Position numbers and translations under genes: made by a program. Below the pieces are notes generated by a model that was given only the letters and a program-made list of their open reading frames with translations, did no database searches and had not been told where the DNA came from. 64,000 nt of DNA from UBA1952 sp965246785 (GTDB lineage: Bacteria; Bacteroidota; Bacteroidia; Chitinophagales; Chitinophagaceae). Shown in pieces: positions 36,108 to 45,713 of this stretch; position 1 is the first letter of the stretch; the number at the start of each line of letters is the position of its first letter. The stretch is taken from positions 1-64,000 of the forward strand of contig CBDFFM010000006.1 in the NCBI GenBank assembly GCA_965246785.1, written 5' to 3'.

Positions 36108-36442
36108 AAAAGGTTGATTTTATTTTTTGAGCTGTGGCTTTTCATCAGGGCCTCCCGCTTATTGAAACGCTCGTCCCACAGGGCGCGGAAAGGCTCAATG
36201 AAATCTGCTATATCCTTCAGCTTTCCGGGGTTGAGCTGGTAGTAAACTTCCCTTCCGGTCTGCTCCTGCGTCAACAGCTCACACTTAATGAGTATCTGCA
36301 AGTGCTTTGAAACGGTGGGCCTCGCAGTATTGAAATTCGCGGCGATAGCCCCTGCTGTCATGGCCTGAGAGGCAAGCAACAAAATGATGGCTCTCCTTGT
36401 CGGGTCTGCTATGGCTTGAAATACATCTCTGCGGAGGTTCAT
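36104..36442 (-). CDS. ArsR-family transcriptional regulator
   Basis: 112 residues: winged helix-turn-helix MNLRRDVFQAIADPTRRAIILLLASQAMTAGAIAANF then TARPTVSKHLQILIKCELLTQEQTGREVYYQL. No cysteine metal box is visible, so it belongs to the ArsR-like subgroup paired with SRPBCC proteins and not to a metal sensor. It probably autoregulates the ArsR-SRPBCC-DoxX operon. Its stop overlaps the SRPBCC start by 4 bp. Confidence 0.92.
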   Translation of the reverse strand: MNLRRDVFQAIADPTRRAIILLLASQAMTAGAIAANFNTARPTVSKHLQILIKCELLTQEQTGREVYYQLNPGKLKDIADFIEPFRALWDERFNKREALMKSHSSKNKINLL

Positions 36443-37084
36443 CGTGTAGCTATTTGGCTACAAAACCAAATGTAGTCACTTGGCTACGCAGATTTTTTTG
36501 TGTGTTCCTTTATGCATCGAATCGTTGCCGTCGAACAACTTGTGTTGAAGGCTTAGATTGGAAAAAAGGGTCTGGACTGGCTTTACGAAATGCAGATGCG
36601 TCACGCATTAAGGATTGGCGACAGAATACAAGTCTTTCCATAGGCGGCACATAGCAATACCATTTTATTGGCACAAGGCTATTGTGTCCGAAGAAACGCA
36701 GCAATTTCCTGAAGGTCTTCGTTGAAATGGTTCAACACATTCTGCTTTGGGTACACACATCGCTTGAAACCTGCTCTGAAAGTAGGTTTTATTTTATCTC
36801 AAAAGTGGAATGTCTAACCTTTATGGCATTTCTAAACATCACTTCTGCTGAAATAGCAGAAGCGTATCCAATAGACAGTTACTCATGATTTTTCTGATTT
36901 TTCGTGACGAACTTTCAAAAGATCTCATTGTATTCTTCAAAACCTTATCTGCACTAGCAGTATAAGATATAGGCTGCGATTCTGCGCGTAATAGGTATTT
37001 ATACCCATAGCAAAAGGCTACTTATACCTATTGCATCCCCCAGTGCACCAAGGGCATCTTTACAGTGTCTTAAAAACGACCTCT
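36443..37084. promoter_or_regulatory. Leader region of the exported-protein run; inverted repeat at 36990-37032
   Basis: About 640 bp with no convincing gene. Near its right end AATAGGTAT (36990-36998) and its reverse complement ATACCTATT (37024-37032) form a 9-bp inverted repeat about 52 bp before the first gene of the long exported-protein run, a plausible operator or promoter element. The left half is divergent leader for the ArsR gene. Confidence 0.45.
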
Positions 37085-37594
37085 ATGAAAAAGCTGTTTA
37101 TGCTTATAGCATCATTGCTCCTGCTCTGCGGCGCACAAAATGCGGTTGCACAAGAAGCATCGCCCGTTATCAAAGAGCTGCGCGCGCTTGTGGAGAGCGG
37201 CAAGACCAATTTTAAGAATGAAGTCGGCGCCTTCATCAAAACAGATGAAGCTTCCAAAATCTCCATTTACAAAACAAAGAAGGAGACTACATCCGCCACA
37301 ACGCTGCTGATGCAATCCACTGACAAGCAGCGCGTGTACCTGATAAAATATGATGTGAAGGCGATGAGCACCGAGATGGTCGGCCTAATGAACGTAATCG
37401 TTGACCAGTACATCAACGAGCTCAACGCGATGGTGAAGACCGGCCTTTACACCGGCAAAGACGGCACCGATTCAGACGGGCTGGATGTGACGCAGATGTA
37501 CGATCTCGCGGGCAATCATGTGCTGGACTATAAGAGCACGAAAGACATGCAGAGCATCATGCTTTACGGCCTGAATTACGAAGTAAAAAAGTAG
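37085..37594 (+). CDS. Exported DUF4252-like protein, paralog 1
   Basis: 169 residues from the ATG at 37085 with signal peptide MKKLFMLIASLLLLCGAQNAVAQ. The mature part (SPVIKELRALVESGKTNFKNEVGA... ) is helical with strands, and a parallel region occurs in the next gene (SPVIQELRDLLMSARTNFKADIGA), so the two are tandem duplicates. The MVDQYINEL segment and general layout recall small Bacteroidota DUF4252-like proteins, not certain. First gene of the 37-49.8 kb run. Likely periplasmic; function unknown. Confidence 0.7.
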   Translation: MKKLFMLIASLLLLCGAQNAVAQEASPVIKELRALVESGKTNFKNEVGAFIKTDEASKISIYKTKKETTSATTLLMQSTDKQRVYLIKYDVKAMSTEMVGLMNVIVDQYINELNAMVKTGLYTGKDGTDSDGLDVTQMYDLAGNHVLDYKSTKDMQSIMLYGLNYEVKK

Positions 37595-37616
37595 GCAACT
37601 ACAAGAATCGTTCTTT

Positions 37617-38114
37617 ATGAAAAAGCCAATCCTCGTACTGCTGATAGCCTTGCTGGCAGCGCCTTTAAGCGTAATGGCGCAGCAGATATCGCCGGTGATT
37701 CAGGAGCTGCGTGACCTGCTGATGAGCGCCCGGACAAACTTCAAGGCGGACATTGGCGCGAAGGATAATGTGGACTCTGCTGGTAACGTAGCCATATTCA
37801 GAACGAGGAAAGAAACGGCTTCCGCAGAAACCTTCATCATGCAGCCGCTGCATGCGGAGACGCGCACGTACGTCATCCGGTACAATGTGCAGGAGATGGC
37901 GCCGATGATGATTCCTCTGATGACTAACATCGTAAAGCAGTACATTGGCGAAATACGCGGCATGGTGGCGAGCGGCAACTACACCAGCCGCGACTATACA
38001 GACGATGCCGGCATGGCCGTGACGGAAGTGAAAAGCAAAGGGGGCACGCACATTCTTGACTACGCGTCCAACGCCGAAACGCAGTCCATTTTTGTTTTCG
38101 GCACGGGCCGATAA
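37617..38114 (+). CDS. Exported protein, paralog 2 of the preceding gene
   Basis: 165 residues, signal peptide MKKPILVLLIALLAAPLSVMAQQ. It shares the pattern SPVIQELRDLL...TNFKADIGA, FRTRKETASAETFIMQP, VIRYNVQEMAPMMIPLMTNIVKQYIGEI and HILDYASNAETQSIFVFG with the upstream gene, so it arose by tandem duplication. It starts 22 bp after it and 11 bp before the next gene. Function unknown; conserved residues suggest the same fold with a different partner. Confidence 0.7.
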   Translation: MKKPILVLLIALLAAPLSVMAQQISPVIQELRDLLMSARTNFKADIGAKDNVDSAGNVAIFRTRKETASAETFIMQPLHAETRTYVIRYNVQEMAPMMIPLMTNIVKQYIGEIRGMVASGNYTSRDYTDDAGMAVTEVKSKGGTHILDYASNAETQSIFVFGTGR

Positions 38115-38125
38115 TCTGCTTAAAG

Positions 38126-40138
38126 ATGAAGACAACTTTCCTGCTCGCAACTTTACTCGGCTTTAGTACTGTCGCCTACGCACAATCCGGCGCGGACGAT
38201 GGCGGCAGGTATCCGAAGGCATATCGCGAGCACCAGGAAGCTGATGCTACTACGCAGGATGTCGGGTACAGCGCGGCCGGTGCATTGCTTGCTGTCGCCT
38301 CTTACGAGATGGTTGGCGATGAGCGGCACGGCGACATTGTGGTGTATGATGCCGCCACCGAAAAGCCCCGCTTTCGCTTTGATGCAACCGCAGCATTCTG
38401 CGCAGCCATCTCACCCGATGGCAGCAAGCTTGCTGCCTGGGTACTTGGCGAAGGCTTTGTGATGCGCGACCTGCCAGACACTGCTAAGCATAAGGTCGTG
38501 CTTGAAGACAAGCAGCAAAACGTCGTCTTCAAATGCGCATTCTCGCCCGACGGTAAAAGCATTGCGCTTGCAGGCTTTGGCGGAAAAGTGCGCATTATGG
38601 ATGTGGCTACGGGAAAAATAGTAAAGGAGCTTATCGCCAATGACCATTCGGCCCTTACCATAAAAGTTACCTACACCAAAGACGGTAAGCTGGCGACTGC
38701 AGGCGGCGATGATGTAGTGCGTGTGTGGGACGTAAAAACCTGGAAAGCACTGCGCGACATTACGCCGCCGGCCGGAGACAGCCTGCTGGTAAGCGCAGTG
38801 TCAGAAGGCACTTCGCGGATTGTGTGTGCCTATCGCTATAATACCTACGTGTATGATTTGAATACCGGCAGACAGCTTTATAAACGCGACGTCGGCAACT
38901 TTTACAACGCCGCCTACGCTACGTCCGGCAACCTCATTCTGCTGTCTAGTCGCGAAGGCGTTTTTGCCTTTCACAAAGACCTTAGCTCCGCCGACAAGAG
39001 CGGCCAAGGCATGCCCGATATTGCATGGCTTGCGATAGACCCTAAAGAACGCACTGCTGCATTCGCAACCGAGCGGCAACTTATCACAACGGATTATGGA
39101 GCGCTCGTAAAGCTGGCCGGCCCGCTGACCTCAGCGGCGGACGCGCTGATGGCAAGTGTTGCGCCAAAGCAAAAAGTGCAGCCTGCGGCGAAAGAAAAAA
39201 TTGCTGCAAAGCCGGCAGAGAATCCGGTTGGCAAAGCACTTCCAAAGCCTCCGGGAAACAAGTGCATATCCGGCAATTGCAAGAACGGCGCTGGCAAAAT
39301 GCGGTATGCCGACAGCAGCATTTATGACGGCAGTTGGGTGGGCGGAAAGCGGCAGGGCATGGGCACGCTCACCGAAGCGGAGCGCAGCTTTACCGGCCAA
39401 TGGAATGCCGACGAGCATGCAGACAGCGGCGTCTATACGTTTCTGCACATCCTTCATTCTGAGAACCGGGCTTATGCAAAGGATGTACGAATAGGCAAGG
39501 TATCGGCTGATAAGCTAAATGGCGAAGGCATACTTATCAACTATACAATGAGCATGGGTAAGCTGGATACGCAGATGATGTGGAAAGGGCATTTTGTGAA
39601 TGACCAGCTCTCAGGCAAAGGCACATGGTATCTGCCGCGGATGGTGACGGCATACAGCGACAGCTGGACGGACAACTACCATTTCAACGATGGTAAAACT
39701 GTTCAGGCAAAAGGAGGCGAAGTCGCGGAAGGCAGTTATGCGCTGGGCATCATTACGCCGAAAGGAGGCGCGACGGCATCCGTACAATCGTCGTCATCTA
39801 CAAGCTCGTCCTCTGCGTCTGGCTCAGGCGGCAGTATGCTTGACTATGGCGTCTTCGCTATCAAAAAGCCATCGCTTAAGATAGGTGATGCAAAGACCTA
39901 TTGCTTCGTATCCACCTGCTCGGGCGGCGGAAGAACATTTAAGGTGCTATCTAAAATAACAGCCGACATAGCGAAGTATCCTTTTGACCAGATTAAAGCA
40001 GAGGCCGCACACAGGATTTCTAATAACGGATGGTATGCCCAAAGCTCACTTGATTATGTAGGCACAGCCGAAGAGATGCACGTGAGCGGCACGCCAGGGC
40101 GAGACTATGTGGTGTCGGAGTCCACCCTTTATTACTAA
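38126..40138 (+). CDS. Exported WD40 propeller + MORN-repeat protein
   Basis: 670 residues, signal peptide MKTTFLLATLLGFSTVAYAQ. Residues about 50-340 contain WD40-like units (FSPDGKSIALAGFGGKVRIMDVATGK, YTKDGKLATAGGDDVVRVWDVKTWK). Near residue 383 a cysteine motif CISGNCKNGAGKMRYADSS opens a MORN region (YDGSWVGGKRQGMGTLTE). A serine-rich linker near 555 (SSSSTSSSSASGSGGS) precedes a C-terminal domain. Proteins with MORN repeats usually mediate protein or lipid contacts. No T9SS tail. Probably a periplasmic or surface scaffold; function unproven. Confidence 0.82.
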   Translation: MKTTFLLATLLGFSTVAYAQSGADDGGRYPKAYREHQEADATTQDVGYSAAGALLAVASYEMVGDERHGDIVVYDAATEKPRFRFDATAAFCAAISPDGSKLAAWVLGEGFVMRDLPDTAKHKVVLEDKQQNVVFKCAFSPDGKSIALAGFGGKVRIMDVATGKIVKELIANDHSALTIKVTYTKDGKLATAGGDDVVRVWDVKTWKALRDITPPAGDSLLVSAVSEGTSRIVCAYRYNTYVYDLNTGRQLYKRDVGNFYNAAYATSGNLILLSSREGVFAFHKDLSSADKSGQGMPDIAWLAIDPKERTAAFATERQLITTDYGALVKLAGPLTSAADALMASVAPKQKVQPAAKEKIAAKPAENPVGKALPKPPGNKCISGNCKNGAGKMRYADSSIYDGSWVGGKRQGMGTLTEAERSFTGQWNADEHADSGVYTFLHILHSENRAYAKDVRIGKVSADKLNGEGILINYTMSMGKLDTQMMWKGHFVNDQLSGKGTWYLPRMVTAYSDSWTDNYHFNDGKTVQAKGGEVAEGSYALGIITPKGGATASVQSSSSTSSSSASGSGGSMLDYGVFAIKKPSLKIGDAKTYCFVSTCSGGGRTFKVLSKITADIAKYPFDQIKAEAAHRISNNGWYAQSSLDYVGTAEEMHVSGTPGRDYVVSESTLYY

Positions 40139-40174
40139 CAACTTCATTCTAAATTTTTCAACGCCTCCGCAATT

Positions 40175-40624
40175 ATGAAACGCATCCTTACTACCATTAC
40201 CGCCTTATGTATTGCCTGCATTGCTTTCGCGGGGAAGGGCTTTCGCGCCATTCACTTTACTTCTTACTGGACGGAGACGCAAAAGGGCGGGCTGGACATG
40301 CGGTTTGGCTCCTCGCCGGTTTCGGGCCCATCGCAGTACCTGAAAGGCGACATCGCCATTGATACGGAAGATTCAACCTTCAGCATCACCGCGCCCGGCG
40401 CTGCGCCAACCGTGTATAAGCTTACCGAAGTTGGCGAATTGAATGACGACAAGCAACGCAGCTATGATGAGGTTATCCTTCAGATACAGGATAAGGCCGG
40501 CGCAAAGCATCGAGTTGCCGTGCAGCGCCATTACGACCTGCGCTTCGTCAAGGTTTTCATCTTCAACAAAGGCAGCGATACCTATACTGTGTACGGTTGC
40601 GAATACCTTAAAAAGCTCCGCTGA
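40175..40624 (+). CDS. Exported hypothetical protein
   Basis: 149 residues, signal peptide MKRILTTITALCIACIAFAGKG. The mature protein is beta-rich and small (DIAIDTEDSTFSITAP, VILQIQDKAGAKHRVAVQRHYDLRFVKVFIF); no family recognised. It ends 6 bp before the TPR gene. Part of the exported-protein run. Confidence 0.6.
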   Translation: MKRILTTITALCIACIAFAGKGFRAIHFTSYWTETQKGGLDMRFGSSPVSGPSQYLKGDIAIDTEDSTFSITAPGAAPTVYKLTEVGELNDDKQRSYDEVILQIQDKAGAKHRVAVQRHYDLRFVKVFIFNKGSDTYTVYGCEYLKKLR

Positions 40625-40629
40625 TAATC

Positions 40630-41820
40630 ATGAAGACCATTCTACTCACTGCCTTTGCTGCCTGCGCTTTTTCAGCTTCGCAAAGCCAGCCAAAGCTGAC
40701 CGCCACACAGCAGGCCGCCACAGATTTATTTCAGGCCGGGAAGCCCGACGAAGCCACGCCGCTTTTCAAAAAAGCGATTGCAGAAAACGGCAAAGACAAG
40801 TACAGCATGAACGCGCTGGACATTATCTACTTCAACGAGGGCAAGTATGCAGAAGTGTACGAGATGTCAGGTAAAGGCATTGCAGCTACAGGCGGTGAGC
40901 TTCCTTTTGTAATCATGCATGCGAAGGCCGCTTTTCTGCTAAATAAGCACGCCGAGGTGATAAAGCTTTCTGACAACTACAACGCAAAGCATCCCGTCAA
41001 TACCGACCTTCTGTACCTCAAGGGCCGCGCGCTGCAAAGCAGTGGCGATGCGCAAGGTGCTATGGCTGCCTACAGCCAAAGCATCGCCGCGAACAGCGAA
41101 TACTCTGAACCCTATCTTATGCGGGGCAAGTATTTCAGTGAGCTTGGCCGCATCGCGCTCGCGCTAAAGGACTATGACAAATACATCTCGCTGCAGCCTG
41201 ATGATTATGAAGGATACTCGGTGCGTGGCGTGGCTTATGCCAACAGCGGTAAGATGGACGAGGCGCTTGCAGATTACAATAAATCCATCGCGCTGAACCC
41301 TAAAGATCACTATGCTTTCTGCCACCGCGCAGAGATTTATGCAGCGCGGAAAGACGCAACCAATGCAGCCTCCGACTTCAATAAGGCAATCGCTCTGGCG
41401 CCCGATTACGCGGAGGCTTATGCGCAGCTCGCGCGCCTGTATGGCGGTGGCGGGCCTGAGGCTGCGAAGTCTTTACCACTCATCAACAAGGCCATCTCGC
41501 TCCAGCCGGCCAATGCCGCATTCTATAGCGAGCTAAGCCGCGACCTGAGCACACTTGACCGCTATGCAGAAGCTTTGACGGCTGCCGAAAAGGCCATTGC
41601 GCTTGCGCCTAAGAATGGTGAAGGGTACATGTGGAAGGCCATTGCGCTGAGCAATGCAAACAAAGCGGACGAGGCCATTGCAGCAGCGGGCGCGGGCCTG
41701 GCGATTGCCCCCGATTACTACCTGCTCTATGCCACCCGCGCATCCATTTATCGCATGAACGGCAAGGCCGCACTGGCTGATGCCGATGATGCAAAAGCAA
41801 AGGAACTTGCAGCAAAATAA
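40630..41820 (+). CDS. Exported TPR-repeat protein
   Basis: 396 residues with a short signal peptide (MKTILLTAFAACAFSASQSQ). From about residue 25 to the end it is made of TPR units, e.g. YLKGRALQSSGDAQGAMAAYSQSIAA, GYSVRGVAYANSGKMDEALADYNKSIALNP and AYAQLARLYGGGGPEAAK. TPR proteins scaffold complexes; here it is exported. It is located between the small exported protein and the MORN protein with 5- and 9-bp gaps. Confidence 0.88.
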   Translation: MKTILLTAFAACAFSASQSQPKLTATQQAATDLFQAGKPDEATPLFKKAIAENGKDKYSMNALDIIYFNEGKYAEVYEMSGKGIAATGGELPFVIMHAKAAFLLNKHAEVIKLSDNYNAKHPVNTDLLYLKGRALQSSGDAQGAMAAYSQSIAANSEYSEPYLMRGKYFSELGRIALALKDYDKYISLQPDDYEGYSVRGVAYANSGKMDEALADYNKSIALNPKDHYAFCHRAEIYAARKDATNAASDFNKAIALAPDYAEAYAQLARLYGGGGPEAAKSLPLINKAISLQPANAAFYSELSRDLSTLDRYAEALTAAEKAIALAPKNGEGYMWKAIALSNANKADEAIAAAGAGLAIAPDYYLLYATRASIYRMNGKAALADADDAKAKELAAK

Positions 41821-41829
41821 GGGTTCATC

Positions 41830-42726
41830 ATGAAGTACATTCTCTTCTTCGCAATGGCGCTTCTTTCGCTGGAAAGCCGCGCCCAGTGCCGCTCAGGCAA
41901 CTGCACCAGCGGTAAAGGCACCTACGATTTTGGCTGGTGCATTTATACCGGCGAGTTCAAAGGCGGCAAGCCGGAAGGGCAGGGCAGCATGAAGTACGAC
42001 GACTATACCTATACCGGGCATTTTAAGAACGGACTTGAAGATGGCGACGGTGAAGAAGCGAGCAAGGACGGCAAGAAAACAGCAGTTCATTATTCCGCAG
42101 GAAAGAAAGAAACGGTTGCCCTGCAGCACGTAGATGCAAAAGACTACAAGCCGCTCGTGGCACAGGATCCACGCTGCAAGAGCGGCGATTGCATCAATGG
42201 TACGGGCAACTACGAATTCCCTTCGGGCAATAAATACACGGGCGCGTTCAAAGACAGAAAACGGGACGGCCAGGGCAGCTTTCTATTTGCCAACGGCGAT
42301 AAATTTGAAGGCGTTTTCATGGACAACTTTCCGTACAACGGCACCTATACCTACAGCAACGGTGCAAAGTATGTAGGCACCTACCGCGCAGGCGGACAGG
42401 AGTACAACGGTACCATCTACTCGCCTTCGGGAAGAGCTATTCCTTACGTGAATGGCCTGCCAGTTATTCCGCCGCGGCCACCTGCCGAGAAGGAGCATTA
42501 CGGCACCTGCTCGTGCTGTCGTGGCCGGGGCACCATCGTCAATCAATCCTACGGCAGCTACATATATTACGGCAACGACCATTACCACCAGGATTTCTAC
42601 ACCAAGTACAAAGACGTGACCTGCAACTGCTGTCACGGCACCGGCGCGGGCTCAGACCAGGACTCAAAAGCAAAGGCGAACCGGTACGATTGGAATTACC
42701 ATCAGGGGGAGAATCCCTATCGTTAA
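41830..42726 (+). CDS. Exported MORN-repeat protein with DnaJ-like CxxCxGxG pair
   Basis: 298 residues, signal peptide MKYILFFAMALLSLESRAQ. Two cysteine motifs CRSGNCTSGKGTYDF and CKSGDCINGTGNYEF each open a MORN block (YTGEFKGGKPEGQGSM, YTGAFKDRKRDGQGSF). The C-terminus holds CSCCRGRG and CNCCHGTG, i.e. two CxxCxGxG motifs as in the zinc domain of DnaJ, 35 or so residues apart, which could bind one Zn. This combination with MORN repeats is unusual. Probably periplasmic; function unproven. Confidence 0.8.
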   Translation: MKYILFFAMALLSLESRAQCRSGNCTSGKGTYDFGWCIYTGEFKGGKPEGQGSMKYDDYTYTGHFKNGLEDGDGEEASKDGKKTAVHYSAGKKETVALQHVDAKDYKPLVAQDPRCKSGDCINGTGNYEFPSGNKYTGAFKDRKRDGQGSFLFANGDKFEGVFMDNFPYNGTYTYSNGAKYVGTYRAGGQEYNGTIYSPSGRAIPYVNGLPVIPPRPPAEKEHYGTCSCCRGRGTIVNQSYGSYIYYGNDHYHQDFYTKYKDVTCNCCHGTGAGSDQDSKAKANRYDWNYHQGENPYR

Positions 42727-42742
42727 ACAAAACAACAGCCTT

Positions 42743-43657
42743 ATGAACAAGCTTTTTCCATTGCTCTTCCTTCTTGCAACAACCTTTCACGCAGCCGCCG
42801 AAGACCTGAAGCTGAAGCGCTGCGACTCGGGCGATTGTCAGAATGGCTTTGGCAAGGCTGTCTTCTTTTACCCTTCGTCTCCCAAAGACGGCGACTACTT
42901 CTATACCGGCACTTTCAAGAATGGGCAGATGGACGGCGAAGGCATGCTGGCCGCAGCTTCCGGCTACCATGTCGGCTCTTTTGAAAGCGGCAAAAAGTCG
43001 GGATACGGCATTGAGTTTACCCCCAGGCTTGTGAATGGCGTTTATGTGCCCGACAGCAGCAAATGGGTCGACATCGGAAGGTGGGATGCCGACGATGGTA
43101 CTTACCACGTCATTCAGGTGCATGAAGATGGCGCAACCGGCTACTATCACACGATGGCTTCGGGCGGGAACTATGACCGCTTTCATCCCTACAAAGAAAT
43201 AAAGGACAAATGGACACTGAAGCATGTGGCCGCCTATCTCGCCGCAGCCGCGCCGCGTTTCAAGGAGTATAATCGGGTGCACGACTCTATGTTTCCGCCG
43301 CAGGTTATTGTGAATCGCCATATGGTGGTGCGCGACCACGGTCGCGTAAACACTGCGCGAGGCAAGCTGGAAAATCTTTGTTCGTGGGAATGTATAAGCA
43401 GCCTAAAATACTACGTCACGGCGAGTAATGTGGTGCGTGGCAAGCTCACCATTATGCCCATAGGCGGGTTCGTGCGCTACCAGGTGCGCGATGAGAACGA
43501 CAAGGAGATTTGGGAAGGCGCGGCAGACCAATACTGGTCTCCAAAGAAGGACGGCAAGTACAAGTTCCTCATCATTTTTGACGTCGGGACTGTGTATGGC
43601 GCGGAGCCTGCCAGCGGCGCGCAGATAGAATGGTCGCTTCGGTCGGAAACATTCTGA
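42743..43657 (+). CDS. Exported MORN-like protein with large C-terminal domain
   Basis: 304 residues, signal peptide MNKLFPLLFLLATTFHAAA. The motif CDSGDCQNGFGKAVF is followed by YTGTFKNGQMDGEGML and YHVGSFESGKKSGYGIEF, short MORN repeats. The rest is not recognised; a beta-rich end LTIMPIGGFVRYQVRDENDKEIWEG is visible. It shares the CxSGxC entry motif with the two MORN proteins nearby. 16-bp gap to the preceding gene. Function unknown. Confidence 0.72.
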   Translation: MNKLFPLLFLLATTFHAAAEDLKLKRCDSGDCQNGFGKAVFFYPSSPKDGDYFYTGTFKNGQMDGEGMLAAASGYHVGSFESGKKSGYGIEFTPRLVNGVYVPDSSKWVDIGRWDADDGTYHVIQVHEDGATGYYHTMASGGNYDRFHPYKEIKDKWTLKHVAAYLAAAAPRFKEYNRVHDSMFPPQVIVNRHMVVRDHGRVNTARGKLENLCSWECISSLKYYVTASNVVRGKLTIMPIGGFVRYQVRDENDKEIWEGAADQYWSPKKDGKYKFLIIFDVGTVYGAEPASGAQIEWSLRSETF

Positions 43658-43703
43658 TAGAGCACTTAGCCTGTCGGACAATTTCTAAAATCAAACAACT
43701 GTT

Positions 43704-44279
43704 ATGCGCATAAGCTTCATTATAGTCGGGCTCCTCTCCCTTACGGCTTTCCGTTCCTCCGCGCAATCAAAAGCTGTTGCCAGCCACGACGATGTTAACC
43801 CTGCGCCATACATCAGCAAGCAGTCGGCACAGATGCAGCATGTGATGGTGAAGCTGATTATAGAATCAGGCAGTGCCTTTAAAAAGATAAAGGGAGATAA
43901 AGTGGTGCGCCGGGATGCAAAGGCCGTGTATTATCCCGTAATGCTGGCCTCAATAGCTCCGGACGCAGACGAGCTTGGCGCGATGATGACCACAGACGAC
44001 AATATTGTGGAGGTAGGCGGCGGCACCTTCTACATTGCTTCATATACCGACGACCCGCAATCAGAATTTTCGCTGCGCTCCTTTGCTGAAGATGCATTCA
44101 GCAAGATGCCTTACTGCAAAGAAGACAAGGCTTTCGTATTCACGATACAGTCCGAAAAAACGGCGAAACCCGAAGAGCTAAAGACTATCGTTCTGCTGCT
44201 CAATGGCAAGCGCGTAGGCATCTACAATGATTATCTGAAGGCGGGTAAGAGCGCCATTATTCTTGGCCTCGGTATTTAG
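43704..44279 (+). CDS. Exported hypothetical protein
   Basis: 191 residues, signal peptide MRISFIIVGLLSLTAFRSSAQ. No family recognised. The body alternates hydrophobic and charged residues (MQHVMVKLIIESGSAFKKIKGDKVVRRDAKAVYY), suggesting a small mixed alpha/beta domain. In line with the run, 46 bp after the MORN gene. Confidence 0.55.
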   Translation: MRISFIIVGLLSLTAFRSSAQSKAVASHDDVNPAPYISKQSAQMQHVMVKLIIESGSAFKKIKGDKVVRRDAKAVYYPVMLASIAPDADELGAMMTTDDNIVEVGGGTFYIASYTDDPQSEFSLRSFAEDAFSKMPYCKEDKAFVFTIQSEKTAKPEELKTIVLLLNGKRVGIYNDYLKAGKSAIILGLGI

Positions 44280-44315
44280 AAAAGTGATCCGGCTGCAATC
44301 CAAAATACCATCAAT

Positions 44316-45641
44316 ATGAAACACCTTCTTCTGCCAATAGCAGCCGTTTTATTCCTCGCATCCTGCAAGAAAACGGATGACTCCTCCGGTAACAACAGCA
44401 ACGGAAATAGTGACCCGCTTGTGCCCGAAAACACAGGCTGGGTGCGGGTTGCCACGATTAAGTACGGCGGCAAGTACGTGGACGCAGGCATCGTACCCAA
44501 CAGCATGACGGCCTACGACATTGCCGTAAACAATGGGGCGCTTCAGGTGCTATACAGCGAAGACAAGTTTGAGAATGGCGACCTGTTTTCCTTTTATTAC
44601 AAAGCCAGTGCGCCGGCTGCGGGCGGCTCCGACCCTGTTGTTACGGAGATAAAGGAATTCCCGCGCGTGGCAGTACATGTGGATGAGGAAAGCTACCGCC
44701 CGCAGTTCAGGCCGGGCACCTACAACCTGGAGACTTTTCAATTCATCCACAGCTACAATTCGCTCGGCTACACCCTGAACTTGTACGATGAGGCTGCGAA
44801 TAAGCTTACCGGCAAAGCCGGCTTGACGCAGGTTTCGCAGACAGCGCGGATGCAGCCCAATGGCGACATTCTGATGGGCGGCGTGTACAGCAGCGCGGCG
44901 CTTGAGATGCTTTACTACAACCGCGCAGCCAACACCTGGATACTCAACCTTCAGAGCAATGCAGACACCGAATACAACATTGCCTACACGCCCTTCATGG
45001 TGGATGGAGACCCCGCCCCGCTTGCTTTCCGGCTGTATAGCAAGCAAATGAAATCCTACCTGTCCGTTGCGGAGTTTGTGCAGAATAGCCAATACCCTGA
45101 GCCGCCTTACAGCACGCGTTTAAGGGAAGAGCACCCGGAGTATGCGCCTACGATGATGGATGGCTTCAAGCCTGTATTCTCCGGCACTTCAAGCCTTGTG
45201 GCTTACGTCACCGAAGGCGCGTCGCTAACCGCAGTGCTTGTTAATAAGAATACGGCGAGCGGCGCATATACCCTAAGCGCTTACAAATGGACGAAAGGCG
45301 CAACGGCTTTCCAAAAGCTCTACAGCAGCGTGTCGGTATCGGCAGAGTTGGGCGCAAAGCTGGAGGGTGGCGTAGCCGGTAAGTGCACGCCGGATGGTAC
45401 CGTGTATGTCCTGATTGACGCGAACAGTCCGACGAACAATAGCCGCGCCTATCATCTCTCGCTCACCAATGCGGGTGGCGAGAAAACCTACGGCAATGTG
45501 TATAGCACCAGCACGCGCTACAATGCTGTTGTGAGCACACTGCACTATATCAACGGAGCATACTATGCAGCTGTAACGCCGATGTTTACCGGCACCGATT
45601 ACGAAGGCCAGCACATGGATATTGTGAAACTGACACCGTAA
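44316..45641 (+). CDS. Exported lipoprotein of unknown function
   Basis: 441 residues with lipobox MKHLLLPIAAVLFLASCKK (cysteine 17), so it should be an outer- or inner-membrane lipoprotein. A serine/asparagine-rich linker (DDSSGNNSNGNSD) is followed by a beta-rich body: WVRVATIKYGGKYVDAGIVPN, DILMGGVYSSAALEMLYYN, GTVYVLIDANSPTNNSRAYHL. It may be a beta-propeller; family not recognised. Follows the previous gene by 36 bp. Confidence 0.72.
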   Translation: MKHLLLPIAAVLFLASCKKTDDSSGNNSNGNSDPLVPENTGWVRVATIKYGGKYVDAGIVPNSMTAYDIAVNNGALQVLYSEDKFENGDLFSFYYKASAPAAGGSDPVVTEIKEFPRVAVHVDEESYRPQFRPGTYNLETFQFIHSYNSLGYTLNLYDEAANKLTGKAGLTQVSQTARMQPNGDILMGGVYSSAALEMLYYNRAANTWILNLQSNADTEYNIAYTPFMVDGDPAPLAFRLYSKQMKSYLSVAEFVQNSQYPEPPYSTRLREEHPEYAPTMMDGFKPVFSGTSSLVAYVTEGASLTAVLVNKNTASGAYTLSAYKWTKGATAFQKLYSSVSVSAELGAKLEGGVAGKCTPDGTVYVLIDANSPTNNSRAYHLSLTNAGGEKTYGNVYSTSTRYNAVVSTLHYINGAYYAAVTPMFTGTDYEGQHMDIVKLTP

Positions 45642-45713
45642 CTGCTGGAACTGCAGGAATGCGCTATGAGGCGAGTTCCACCTCGTAAACATCAAACCCA
45701 AAAAATCAAAGTC

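Noticed and set aside
39773..39833. Serine-codon run in the WD40/MORN protein as a phase-variable simple repeat.
   Set aside because: The codons are mixed (TCG, TCA, TCT, AGC), so slippage is unlikely; it looks like a flexible linker.
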